Positions 47,089 to 58,353 of a stretch of 64,000 nucleotides of DNA are shown piece after piece (position 1 is the first letter of the stretch; the number at the start of each line of letters is the position of its first letter). The stretch is taken from the NCBI GenBank assembly GCA_022225965.2, contig JAKJXP020000031.1, forward strand, positions 186,001 through 250,000. Direction: 5' to 3'. The notes under the pieces are model-generated. The model was not told where the DNA came from. It did not search any database and was given only the letters and a program-made list of their open reading frames with translations. The position numbers and the translations under genes were made by a program. Source of the stretch: Diatrype stigma. Lineage: Eukaryota > Ascomycota > Sordariomycetes > Xylariales > Diatrypaceae.

Positions 47089-50000
47089 ATGTCGACGTTC
47101 GGCGGCGGCTTTGGTGGCGGTAGCCCTTTCGGCGGAAACAACGCCAACACCAACACCAACAGCGCCTTTGGTGGCTTCGGTGCTACCAGTAGTACTCCAG
47201 GTATGCCCTATTCTCTTTTCTACCCCCTATTTCTTATTTCCAGTCTGCAATTTCCAAACCTGCCGCCCCCTATTTGCCCTGCACACCTAACAGACCTTCC
47301 TCCTATCAGCAGCTGGTGGCTTTGGTTCTACCAACACCTCGACGCCGGGTTTTGGCGCCCCGAATACTACTGGAGGTGGTCTTTTCGGTAGCGGAACCTC
47401 AGCATTCGGTGGTGGTGCTAGCGGTAGCAACACAGGTGAGACGCGCCATCTCTTCTGCTTCTATATATCTGGAATCTTCTCTGTTTTTCTTGTTCCAATC
47501 TGAGCCGGCATACTAATGTGTAAATTCTCTAGGTTTTGGAGCAACGGGCGGTAGTGCCTTCGGAGCGAAGCCCGCCTTCGGTGGCACGTCTACGAGCACC
47601 GGTGGCGGCGGTCTATTTGGCGGCGCTACAACTTCAACATCTGGAACTGGGTTTGGAGGTGGCTTTGGCGCGAACAACACTGCCGCGTCTACCTCGAGTC
47701 CTTTCGGCGGAGGCAGCACCGGCGGCCTCTTCGGTTCTACCCCTGCTAGCAAGCCCGCCTTTGGAGCCTCACCATCTAATACCGGCGGCGGTCTGTTCGG
47801 TGGCAGCAGCGCCACTACTAACACAACAGGTGGCTTCGGATTCGGCGGCGCATCCAACGCCTCGGCTAGTACTGCCCTGGGCGGCCCCGTTGGCGACCCT
47901 CCGGGTACCGCCAATGTCACCAACTTCCAACCTCTGGTAGAGAAGGAGTCTGCTACTAGTAATGCGCAGAACTCCTTTCAAAACATCCTCTTCCAAGATC
48001 CTTACAAGAAGTGGTCTGCAGAAGAATTGCGCCTTGCCGATTATGCCCAAGGGCGTCGGTATGGAGGCACATCCGGAGGCGCGTTTGGAGTTGGTTCAGG
48101 CTTTGGAAGCTTTGGTACTAACAATACAACCACCAACAACCAATCCTCCAACGCTTTTGGCGCAGCACCTAGCACGACCACGAACACGGGTGGTGGTTTG
48201 TTCGGCGGCGGCAGCAGCAGTGGTACGGGCTTCGGCCAGACCAACACCACTGGTGGCTTCGGGTCTGGTGGTGGTGGTCTATTCGGCCAGAATAAGCCAG
48301 CAGCAGCGACTGGTGGCGGTCTTTTCGGCAATACGACGGCCTCGCAACCTGCCCAGAGCGGCGGAGTATTCGGTTCCACTCCAGCAAGTGGGTTTGGCAC
48401 CACCGGCACTGGCTTCGGAAGTACAAATACCAACACGGGAAGTTCGATGTTTGGAAACGCCGCCAACAACCAACCGAAGTCAGGCTTCAGTTTCGGAACG
48501 TCGAATACCAACAACAACACAACTGGTACAGGATTTGGGGGTGGCACGTCCGGCTTTGGAAGTGGCACTACCAATACTGGGGGCGGCGGACTGTTTGGCA
48601 ATAATTCTAGCAGCACTCCAGCCCAGGGTACTGGAGGTGGGCTGTTTGGCAACAGCACTCCTCAGCCGAGTACAGGCAGCGCATTCGGTGGTGGCGGTTC
48701 CGCGTTCGGTGGACAAGCCCAGCAGACTGGTGGTGGCCTATTCGGCAATAATAACCAGCAGAAGCCTGCAGCCCCTGGCCTGTTTGGAAGCAGTAATACC
48801 GGAGGAAGCACGGGCGGTGGTGGGTTGTTTGCACCATCCACGAACACTTCAAACCCCTTCGGCCAACAGCAGAATACTAACCAGGCTGGAGGAGGTTTAT
48901 TTGGCAACAAACCCGCGACGGGTACTTCCAGTCTCTTTGGTAACACCGGTGCAGCCCAGAACACCAACACTGGCGGCGGTGGTCTATTTGGCGGCTTGGG
49001 ACAGAACAACCAAAACCAGCAGCAGCAGCAACAGCAACCTGGCGGTGGTTTGTTCAGTTCCCTCAACCAGAACCAGCAGAAGCCATCTATGTTCGGGCAA
49101 AGCACTCAGCCAACCAACGGTGGCCTCTTTGGCAACCAAAATTCCCAACAGCAGAGCTCATTGTGGGGAGGCTCTACTATGCAGCAGCAGCAGCCGCAGA
49201 GTACCATGGGAAGCTCCTTGTTTGGAAACTCGCAAGCTAACCAAGGCTTGTCTCAATCACTGACTGCCAGCGTGAACGATCCCTCCGCATATGGAACCTC
49301 CCTTTTCGGCAACCTGGGAACTGGTGAAATAGCAAACCCAGGCCCCCTTGCCACACCTGTTGGTAGGAGGCAACCTAAGCGAGCCTCGGTTTTGCCTATA
49401 TATAAACTCAACCCTGCCTCGGCCTCACGCTACGCCACGCCGCAGAAGCGAGGATATGGTCTGTCGTATAGTACGTACGGGACGCCTAACAGCCCTTCGA
49501 GCACTACTAGTACTCCTGGTACCATGTCTCAGAGTCTACTAGGTAGTAGTAGCCTGTCTCGCAGTCTTAGCAAGAGCATCTCTTCAAATAGCCTGCGACG
49601 CAACTTCAACACCGAAGATAGCCTGCTGAACCCTGGTGCTTTCTCTTCCAGCACTGGCTCGAGACTTTACGGCAACAATAGCGTCAAGAAATTGGTTATC
49701 AACCGGGATCTTCGACCAGACTTGTTTTCGACGCCGACCAGAGACAAGGGATTACTTGATACCCCCAACGGGTCAAGCAAGTTGAGGAAGCGCGTCAGCT
49801 TTGACACAACTAATGTTGAGACGATTGAGAACGGGGAGGCGTCAAACGACTCTAACAAGACGCCGCCGAGCGCCGAGGAACTCGGCTACATCAGGCCTAC
49901 TCGAAGTGCTAATGGTGCAAATGGGTCCACGTCTAATTCGCCAACTACTGTCGAGCCGGAACAGGTTAAGGGCAACGAGCTCGCTGTTGTGCACGAAGAA

Positions 50001-53000
50001 GAGGTTGCAAGCCCCCCTGCCAAGAACCCGGCTGATGGCCCAGTGGACACTGCGCCAGGTGACTACTGGATGTCTCCCAGCCGGGACGAGATTATGGAAA
50101 TGAACCGAGTGCAACGCCAAAAGGTGACCGACTTTACCGTCGGCCGTATCAATGTCGGCTCGGTCAGATTCAAGGTCCCAGTTGACTTGACTTCCATTGA
50201 TCTAGATAATCTAGTAGATACCATCGTCATACTGGAACCTCGAACTGCAACGGTTTATCCGCAAGCTGCAAAAAAGCCCCCCGTCGGTAAAGGACTGAAT
50301 GTACCTGCCCAGATTGTCCTCGACAACGCCTGGCCTAGAGGCACAAAGAACAAGGGGGCCCCGTCTGTTGCCAAGCATGTGAAGCGATTGCAGAGAATCG
50401 AGGGAACCCAGTTTGAAAGCTACAACCCCGAAACTGGCGAGTGGACATTTTCCGTCGAGCACTTCACTACGTATGGCTTGGACGACTCTGAGGACGAGGA
50501 CGGTGTCACCATCGAGCCCCAAGCCTCTGCAGACCTTCCGACAGTCTCTGTGCTCAAGCACGATGACCGTGTCCCTGTGTTCACCCAAACTCGGGAACCC
50601 AGTTCCGACCGCAACAACGAACACCGTGACGATGTCCTTTCTTCTCTACCGAATCTTCGGTCACTACCTGGATCTTTCGATGCTGAAGACTCATACGATA
50701 GTGACATATCCCGAGAAATGGCAGAGACGAGTGGCAAGCCGTCTTTTTTAGCTAAACGCTCCACGGGTTCTACGTCCAAAGCCCTTGTTCCTGTAGAGCA
50801 AGAGGAGTCAGACGATGAATATGCGATGTCCGAGGTGAATGACAATGCGAGTGCCTCCCTCGGGCAACATCTCGCCGTGGAGCAGGAAGATGACTCGCCC
50901 GATAATAGCCAGCTAGATCTTGTGCAAGAGACTCCTGCTGGTATTATGAGAGCCAGGATGCGTGCCATTAAGGGCGCGGAGACCCCGAGAAAGGTACAAG
51001 TCACGGCTGGTGATGACTGGGCCGACATGCTCACCAAGACCATCAGCCCAGCTAAGCGGGATCGAGCGCTCTTGAAAAGCCTACGCGAAGCAGACAAGTA
51101 TCACATAGCGGATGAGACAGCACAAGATAGATCACCAGCGAAGAAACGCGTTGTTCCCGATGGTCGGGGGTTTGCAACAAGCATCGACCTGATGAACTCG
51201 TTGTTTGAGAAGGCAAAAATGCCGGCCGAGAGTTTGCAGTCTTCTGTACGGGCAAAAGGTGTAAAGGTCGGTTACTAACTCAATTCCCTACTCTCGAGGC
51301 ACAAGGAAATAGCGGCGCCCTATATGCTTGTATTTACAGTATCATAATTCAACTATATTACATTTTGCTAAATTTTTCCTTTTCTAGTGGCCTTATAAAC
51401 GCACCACGAAGCACCTAGATGATAGCAACATGGATCCTCAGGAGCGAGCCTGGCACAACACAATGCGGCCCACGTGGGGTCCCAACGGCACGCTCGTTTT
51501 CGCCGCTAATCCCAGCGAGGCGGCTTTTGGAAGATCGAGCCGTACGACAGAGAGGAATGGACTTATGATGGTCATGAAAGGAGGGGTGGTATCTGAGTCT
51601 CAGGACATCCGGATAGCCAAGTTCACTAACGAGGTATGTATCTCGCTTCATTCGAAGATCATCCATGCTGACACTCGAGTAAGATGGCTGCGAAAGCGAT
51701 CGATGCGCACACCAAATTAACCCAAATTGAACTTGTCGACAATGTGCCAACAGTTAAGATGAACCCTACAGCAAGTCTTCGGGACTTCTCTATTGGCGCT
51801 AGCGGCAAGAACCCGGCCGAAGAACACGAGAGCCTGGTTTGGGAGCTGGCAAGTGTGTTGTTTGATCAGGTCAAGATTCCAACTGATATGTACGATGACG
51901 CCGAAACCCAAGAGAAGCTCCGTCGGGACAATCTATCCCGTTTCTGGGAGCATATGGTGGATGAACCAACGAGCAAGGCTATTGCGATGGCAGGATCGCA
52001 TGAGGAGAAAGCATTGTCCGCTTTGTCCGGTCACCGAATCGCGGAAGCCTGTAAACATCTACTCGACGGGAAAGATTTCCGGCTTGCAACGCTGGTAGCC
52101 TTGATTGGAACCAGCGATGAGATCAAGAAGGACATGCGAGAGCAAGTCAAGGAATGGCAGGATGCGAGCGTGCTTTCTGAATTCTCACAACCTATCCGTG
52201 CGCTCTACGAGATGCTCAGCGGCAATGTCTGCGCTTGTGAAGGCATGAAAGGTTCTATAGAGAACCGAATGGATTCGTTCTTGATCTCTCACCGATTTGG
52301 CTTCAACTGGCAGCAAGCTCTGGGGATGAGGCTTTGGTATGCAACTCCCGCGGATGGCAGCATTGCGGACGCTGTGGCTAGGTATAGAGAAGATGTCGAG
52401 CAGGACAAGGAATTGCCCCCGCGGCCATGGTTTGTTGAGAACGGAATCAAGAGCATATGGAATGATTCGAATCAGGACCAGCGAGAAGACCTACTTTGGG
52501 GGCTACTGCGCTTATATTCGGAAGAAGAAGTTGATCTCGAAGCCATTCTGCGACCAGAGAATTCGCAGCTCTCGCCACTCGATTACCGCCTTTGCTGGCA
52601 GCTCGGACAAGCCTTGACGTCAACAGGCAAGGTCTCGTTTCGAGAGAACGCTGTCGAGAAGGCGGACGCTGCCACGATCTCTTTCGCTGCGCAACTGACG
52701 AATGAAGGTAGTTGGCTAGAAGCTACCTTCATTCTACTACATCTCACAGACCCGGATGCTCGCTCTAAGGCCATCCAGGAGCATCTCTGCCGACATGCCG
52801 GTCTCATTGCTGGCGAGCAGTCTAGTAGTTTCAGGAAACTCGCCGGTGACTTCAAGATTCCGACGCAGTGGATTTGGCACGCAAAGGCCCTTTTCATGCG
52901 CAGTGTCAAGAAGGACCCAACGGCTGAGGTTCAGTGTCTACTACGTTCTCAGTCGTTTGCCGATGCACATCGTACTTTCGTGAAGGAGGTTGCGCCACTC

Positions 53001-53470
53001 GCAATAATCGAGCGCGATTACGACGCTCTCGCCGATGTGCTCCAGCAGTTCGAAGGACGACACACTCAAGTCCCCGATTGGAATGTTGGTGGCGAAATTT
53101 ACAAGGCCTTTCTCCAACTGATGGGTTACGAGAGACGCCGTGAACAACCGCCCACGACACTCGTGAACAACTTACTCGAGGGCTTGCCCGCAATGCATGG
53201 GAACACACCCGAGGCCGGGATTATAGAGTACGCGGCGTTGACTGATATGGCGTCTGAGGTCGCCAAGGTGGTAGCCAGCATGGCGAAGGCAGGACAGGTA
53301 AGATTTCCTAGTTCGATGGTCATTGGAGTCTCCTGTATCAGATACTAACCATGATTGATTAGATGAGACCTGAACGCATTCTGCACCTCCCTCTGACGGA
53401 GGATGTACTCCTCAGACACTCGCGCGACCTCGCCTGGTCCCACTACACGAGCGTTATGGCCGGCCAGTAG
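47089..53470 (+). CDS. NUP145: Nucleoporin NUP145 precursor (GLFG/FG repeats, autoproteolytic domain, Nup96-like C-terminal part)
   Basis: The exons are 47089-47200, 47313-47435, 47533-51266, 51388-51633, 51684-53297 and 53363-53470, giving about 1,978 aa with all phases matching. The first half is packed with GLFG and FG repeats (Gly/Asn/Thr-rich), which form the transport barrier of the nuclear pore. Around residues 920-1060 lies the peptidase S59 autoproteolytic domain (DYWMSPSRDE, VGRINVGSVRF, then GEWTFSVEHF). Self-cleavage is expected between Phe1056 and Thr1057, giving an N-type FG nucleoporin and a C-type scaffold nucleoporin of the Y complex. The C-terminal part (exons 4-6) is the helical Nup96/Nup145C region. 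The stop at 51276-51278 lies inside intron 3: the donor at 51267 (GTCGGT) joins in frame to 51388 (WPYKRTTKHLDD). Exon 2 has a tandem CAGCAG acceptor, allowing 47310 or 47313. Confidence 0.92.
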
Positions 53471-54914
53471 TTTCGATCATGTCGCTTTCATAGGAGTGCC
53501 CCAATTAAGAAAGACGGACAGGGAATGGTTCATGTCAACACTGTAGGAGGGATGGGTTATGACAGATGTGATGCGCGACGCCGTTAGCTGAGAGAGGAGA
53601 GCATGTAGGATCAAGGTCAGCTATGAGTAATCAGCCAGCAGTAACGTGGAGAGAAGGATTTGAAGCCTACTATAACAGGATCGTCCCGCCCGATAGATGT
53701 TTGGGCGAGAGGCTAGGATCAGATAGACGGGTCTTCCTTACCTTACCCATTGGCTGGTTGGAGGGATTTGCGACGCGCTACGTACGCACGCTGGTCATCG
53801 CATTGTAGAATAGGTAGTTTATAGGTAGCGCAATACCTCATTAATCTTTTTGCCAAGTTCGCAATCTGTTCATCTAATACCTGTCTTTGAATTTCGTAAT
53901 AAGACATCTTAGCATTACAACAGAGGGACAAACATTGGTAATATCTCTAGCATTCTCGGGAAACCATCTCTTATATTTGCTCTTTAGCGTAGCAAGAAGG
54001 ACGAGGATCACTAACAAGCATCAAAGGGTGAGGTGCAATAACTAAGGTGTAAGTAAATAGTAATACTGCTTTTATTTGCTCTTTCGCCTGAAAACCAACA
54101 TAGCGAAGAGCAATATAGGGCGGCTTCTACCTGTACATAAGCCACCTTGTTATATTTTAGTACTTGAACTTCCCGAGTGTTCGAATGATCGGGGTAACAG
54201 CCGAACTTAACTTCGCACTCCTGTTATGGGTGGGGGAAGTATTATTGGGACCTATCTACATTCGGTGCTGAGGTACTTTCACATGATTCTGAGGAACTAC
54301 CTGGAGCTTTGGTTTTTTTAGTCCTGGCATGCTCTTGTACTTGAGCGGAGTCTGATTACAGAGCGACTGTCAAATACCTAGTCAATCGATTGCAACATGT
54401 CATGACGACCTTGTCTAGGGAGATGGTGTCGCTTGTGAAGTTCAAGCGTTACGGAAATCGAAGACGGGTAAGGCAGGGCAGGGCTGGGCAGGGCAACCAA
54501 CGTACAGGATACGAGAGAGGGATCACAGAGGGGCTATAAAGAGGTTACAGTTTGAGAACAGAACAGAGCGGCAGGAAGGATACGTGAGATTTCTAAGGGC
54601 TTTAATACATGGATCATACATGGAAGATATAATCGTTGATGGAAGTTTAAGATATAGACGTATTCATATATCTACGGAGAGGAAAGAGGGTGTATTAGTG
54701 AGCGTCTATGTAGCAGGCTCTCACCTCTAGTCGACATGTCACAACAAACAACAGCAGCGCATGAAAGTTACGAGCTCTCTGTGGAATATCAACCACTATG
54801 TACAAGAGAATCAGGTGGCTAGTTAAATATGGTATGTGAACTCTTCACAGTACACCAAGCAACAACTGAGATAGGTATTACCAACCTCAAGTCGCTACTG
54901 CTATGTCCGCCCCC
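53471..54914. other. Intergenic region, no gene seen
   Basis: This is the convergent 3' region of NUP145 and the F-box gene. A short GGGCAGGGCTG repeat lies near 54475-54495. I checked it for a dispersed 5S rRNA gene and found none. Confidence 0.5.
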
Positions 54915-57221
54915 TTACTCGAGCGTGGAATCGGTCGGGTCCTGCAGCCACTCGTCGAGGCGGTTCCGCTTCGCGGCATAGGCATAGGCGGGCTCCTGCT
55001 GCTGGTGATGCTGCTGCATGAGCGAGACGCGACGCTCCGACTGGGCGCGGATGATGGGCATCCGCTGGCTCTGGCTGATGTCCGACAGGGCGGTGCCGTC
55101 GCCCGTCTCGATGAAGTTGACCGTGGCCCGGTGCGACTGGTAGAGCGGCAAGTTCGAGGACTCGTACTCGTACATGTGGTAGCCGTTGCCGCTGCTGCTG
55201 CTGTTACCGTTGTTGTTGTGATGATGGTGGTTGTAGTGGTAGGGGTCGTGCAGAGGGTGGTGGGGATGATGGTCAGAGAAGGGGGAAGAAGAAGCGGCGC
55301 TCGGGCTGCTGTTGCTGCTGTTGCTGTTTCGCAGGTTCATCTCCACCAGCGTCCCAGACAGGCCCACGTAGAGCGTCGACGATATATCCGACGCCCGCGC
55401 CAGCGAGTGGATCGGCGCGTCCGCCGTGCCCGCCCGCTTCGGCAGGTAGATATCGCAATTGGGCCGGTAGTAGCTCGAGCGCGAGAGGGCGTGCCAGCGG
55501 CAGAGGTGCTGGCCGCCGCGGAGGTGGTCGCAGCGCGGGCGGGCGGCGACGAGGGGCTTCGGCGTGATGGCGGGCGGGCGGGGCTGCGGGATCGGCGCGT
55601 CGGCCGAGCAGGCCAGCGCCTCAGTGTAGCTGTATCTGTGGCCGTACCCCCCTTGCCGGCCCCGGCTCATCCGGTAGTCGAAGATCTTGAGCACGGGGCC
55701 CCGCGCGCTGCCGGCGACGAACCGCTCCAGCCCGTACGACGCCAGCGCGTTGACGGGCGTCGTCGGCTCGAAGTGGTCCTGGTACACGCGGTCGAAGGCG
55801 GACGGCGTGCGCAGGTCCTGCAGCCGGACCGTGCCGTCGTCCCACGCGCTGAGGACGCAGCTCCCGCCCCCGCTGGCGGCCGAGCTCGCGTCGATCGGCA
55901 GGAGCGCCCGCACGGTCCCGAGGTGGAAGTCGTCGGATGCCGACGGTGGCGACGACTGGTGAGGGGCGATGTTGGGAGCGGCCAGGGTCTCGATGCCCGC
56001 GGGGGTCAGGCTCAGATAGCGGAGCGGTTCGGTGCTGCTGTTGAGCCCGACGGCGATGGTCTCGCGGTTCACGAACTTCAGGGATCGGATGAACCGGAAA
56101 TTCGGCGATTCGGCGACGTCTCGGAGGTTCAGCGTTTCGCTGGGCTCGACCACCGACGTCGCACCACCATCACCCTCGGGTTGTTGCGCATTGCCAACGT
56201 GGTGGTGGGAACCGTCTGTTGCAACACTGCTCGCGTCCTTCCCCGGACCATGGATCGGATAGAACAAGATCCGGTCCTTACTAGCAGCCGCGAGGAGGTC
56301 GGTCTGCTCGTGGGTGTCGAAGGCCTGGATCTCCCTTTGCTCCGAGCCCTCCGCATCCGCATCCGCATCCGCATCCGGAGTTGGTCGGAAATGTCGGATG
56401 GTGCGCCCAAACTGACCATTTCCCGTCGAAAGAAGGCGGAGATCGCCGCTTGCCCTGCCTACCAAGACCTGTAGAGCGCCGTCTTGCGGCGACTGGCGGG
56501 GCGCTTTGAGGAGGGAGAGGGACGTGACGTCGTCCTTGCCGGCGGTGAAGCCAGCGTCGACCCCGCGGTGCTGCCGCCACCTCTGCGTCACGGGCTCGCC
56601 GTCGTACTTGCGGCGCTTCAGGGCGACGAGGTCTTCGCCCGCACCCCAGACCACCGTCTCTTCCTCCGCCCGAGACCAGGCCTGCGAGTGCACGTCCACG
56701 ATGACATGGCACGGCACGGTCTGGAAACCACCACCGTTCTGCTGCTGGTGCTGCCCCCCTCTTCCTCCCACATGAGCGCGCTGGTTACGGTTGTTGGCCC
56801 ACGGTTGATGGCTGTCCCGACCGCCCGGACGCAAGTAGACGTGGAAGACGAAGGCCCGCCGGTCCCAGTCGCACGACAGCGACGTCAGGCGCCGGGCGAG
56901 CTGGCCCCACCCGCTACCGGCGCCGGTGCCAGCCCCGTTCCGGTTCTTTCGGGTCGCGCTTGGTAGCACGTCCGGAGGGATGGAGAGGTTGCAGAAGCAG
57001 TTCCTCACGAACACGCGCCAGCCGGTGTCCGAGACCAGCCGGTGCAGCCGCTGCGAGGCGGCGGCTAGGCGCGACACGCTCTGGGCGGTGGTCAGATACG
57101 AGATGACGATCAGCAGGACGTCGTCCGGCAGTGCGTCGAGACTCCTCGGGGGAGCGTCGAAGATGTCGAGGGACGCCATCCTTTCCATGATTTCTCTGCT
57201 GTGTTTCTGTTTCTGTGACAT
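54915..57221 (-). CDS. F-box protein with WD-like C-terminal region
   Basis: This is a single-exon ORF. The ATG at 57221 (MSQKQKHSREIMER) gives 768 aa. An F-box is visible at about residues 27-70 (LDALPDDVLLIVISYLTTAQSVSRLAAASQRL), the Skp1-binding module of SCF ubiquitin ligases. The rest contains scattered segments resembling WD/beta-propeller blades (GDLRLLSTGNGQFGRTIRHF, then SCVLSAWDDGTVRLQDLRT and PVLKIFDYRM), so substrate recruitment through a propeller is plausible. Low-complexity insertions are frequent: a DADADADA run, Gly/Gln-rich loops, and a His/Asn/Ser-rich patch near the C-terminus. The target is unknown. The long ORF on the opposite strand is a codon-bias shadow. Confidence 0.82.
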   Translation of the reverse strand: MSQKQKHSREIMERMASLDIFDAPPRSLDALPDDVLLIVISYLTTAQSVSRLAAASQRLHRLVSDTGWRVFVRNCFCNLSIPPDVLPSATRKNRNGAGTGAGSGWGQLARRLTSLSCDWDRRAFVFHVYLRPGGRDSHQPWANNRNQRAHVGGRGGQHQQQNGGGFQTVPCHVIVDVHSQAWSRAEEETVVWGAGEDLVALKRRKYDGEPVTQRWRQHRGVDAGFTAGKDDVTSLSLLKAPRQSPQDGALQVLVGRASGDLRLLSTGNGQFGRTIRHFRPTPDADADADAEGSEQREIQAFDTHEQTDLLAAASKDRILFYPIHGPGKDASSVATDGSHHHVGNAQQPEGDGGATSVVEPSETLNLRDVAESPNFRFIRSLKFVNRETIAVGLNSSTEPLRYLSLTPAGIETLAAPNIAPHQSSPPSASDDFHLGTVRALLPIDASSAASGGGSCVLSAWDDGTVRLQDLRTPSAFDRVYQDHFEPTTPVNALASYGLERFVAGSARGPVLKIFDYRMSRGRQGGYGHRYSYTEALACSADAPIPQPRPPAITPKPLVAARPRCDHLRGGQHLCRWHALSRSSYYRPNCDIYLPKRAGTADAPIHSLARASDISSTLYVGLSGTLVEMNLRNSNSSNSSPSAASSSPFSDHHPHHPLHDPYHYNHHHHNNNGNSSSSGNGYHMYEYESSNLPLYQSHRATVNFIETGDGTALSDISQSQRMPIIRAQSERRVSLMQQHHQQQEPAYAYAAKRNRLDEWLQDPTDSTLE

Positions 57222-58353
57222 CACGATGGTACGGGTGTACTTGGGCCGGTGGTGATGGTGGTGGTCTGTGTGAGCTGGAGGGTGTCCATCCTAACTAGGC
57301 ATGTATATGCACGTGTGTGTATTTTCGTTTGAAAGCGACGTTGTAGGTGCTTTAGGATCAGGAACCAGGTGATAGGGACGGGAATCTGGACTGGTTCACA
57401 GCTTAGTATCGGTGTATCTGTTGCGAATGCTGTTGAGAGGATGTTGATATATGCAAGTAGGTATGGTATGGTATGTATGGTATGTATGGGATGTATGTAA
57501 TATATAGTTAGTCCAGTGATCCACATGGTTCTGTATCCGTCCTCAGCTCCAGGCAGACAGCCAGGGCCCGACTACCAGGGCCTGGCTGCCTGAATGCGCT
57601 TAGGCACTTCGCAACTACTAGGCGCTGCGACGCCGTGCAGTTGACATCATCCTACAGCATATAGCGGTTGATTAGGGGCCAGCTCACTTATCAGAAAGTG
57701 ACTCAGGGCTTTTAGGGGGTTCGTTAATTCCAGTCGGTGAGTCACTTAGAAGAGCTTCTATAGAAATCTATAGAAATGCATCGCGAATACAAGGCGGCAT
57801 CACGGCATTATTATCTACATCAGCCACATGTACCTTTTGAATGAGTAGATGAGTCTTGATAAAACTAGAACCCATTGAACAGAGTGGAAGCCTTAAGCCA
57901 ACGACGTAAAAGAGAGTCTCGGGCTACGATTGCAGCAAAGCACTGATTACTTATCGAGGTAACGATAAAGAATAAAGGTCAAAGCCCTTCAGCAATTGCA
58001 TTGGCGGGACACGTAATAGGCGATAAGCCATTGGTTGATCCATGCCCTGTAGTGAATCAACACCGTACTGAGTGCTACACCTATTAAAGAGACCTGTTAC
58101 ATGTCTTTAAAATGACACTCGGCATCTATGAGATATCACAGGCAAGGCCATTTCTACACGGTTATACCTCTCAAAACCCTTGGGGGCTAATCCACTACTG
58201 GCATGCCGCTAAATCCTCGAGTAACACTATAACTTTTGCGCCTTCTGCCTGCGACGGCCCTGCGTATCTCTAACTGAATGAGCTAGAGACTTCTGGGCCT
58301 CATCCAAGCACTCGAGTGCTGACAACGAGCCTTGGCCTTTGGTGGAAGTCGCT
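57222..58353. other. Divergent intergenic region
   Basis: This region separates the F-box gene (minus) from the P450 gene (plus). An imperfect GTATG tandem tract lies at about 57460-57500. No gene is seen. Confidence 0.55.

Noticed and set aside
47962..49263. 433-aa plus-strand ORF
   Set aside because: It is an alternate frame of the FG-repeat region of NUP145, low in complexity and without domain content.
51276..51278. Stop codon apparently ending NUP145 early, with a separate second gene downstream
   Set aside because: A GT donor at 51267 and a TTTTCTAG acceptor at 51387 restore one frame into the expected Nup145C region.
53471..54914. Possible dispersed 5S rRNA gene in the NUP145/F-box spacer
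   Set aside because: Comparison by eye with the 5S sequence pattern showed no extended match.
54903..56474. 523-aa plus-strand ORF
   Set aside because: It lies antisense to the F-box gene, is Arg/Val-rich without domains, and is explained by high GC at third codon positions.
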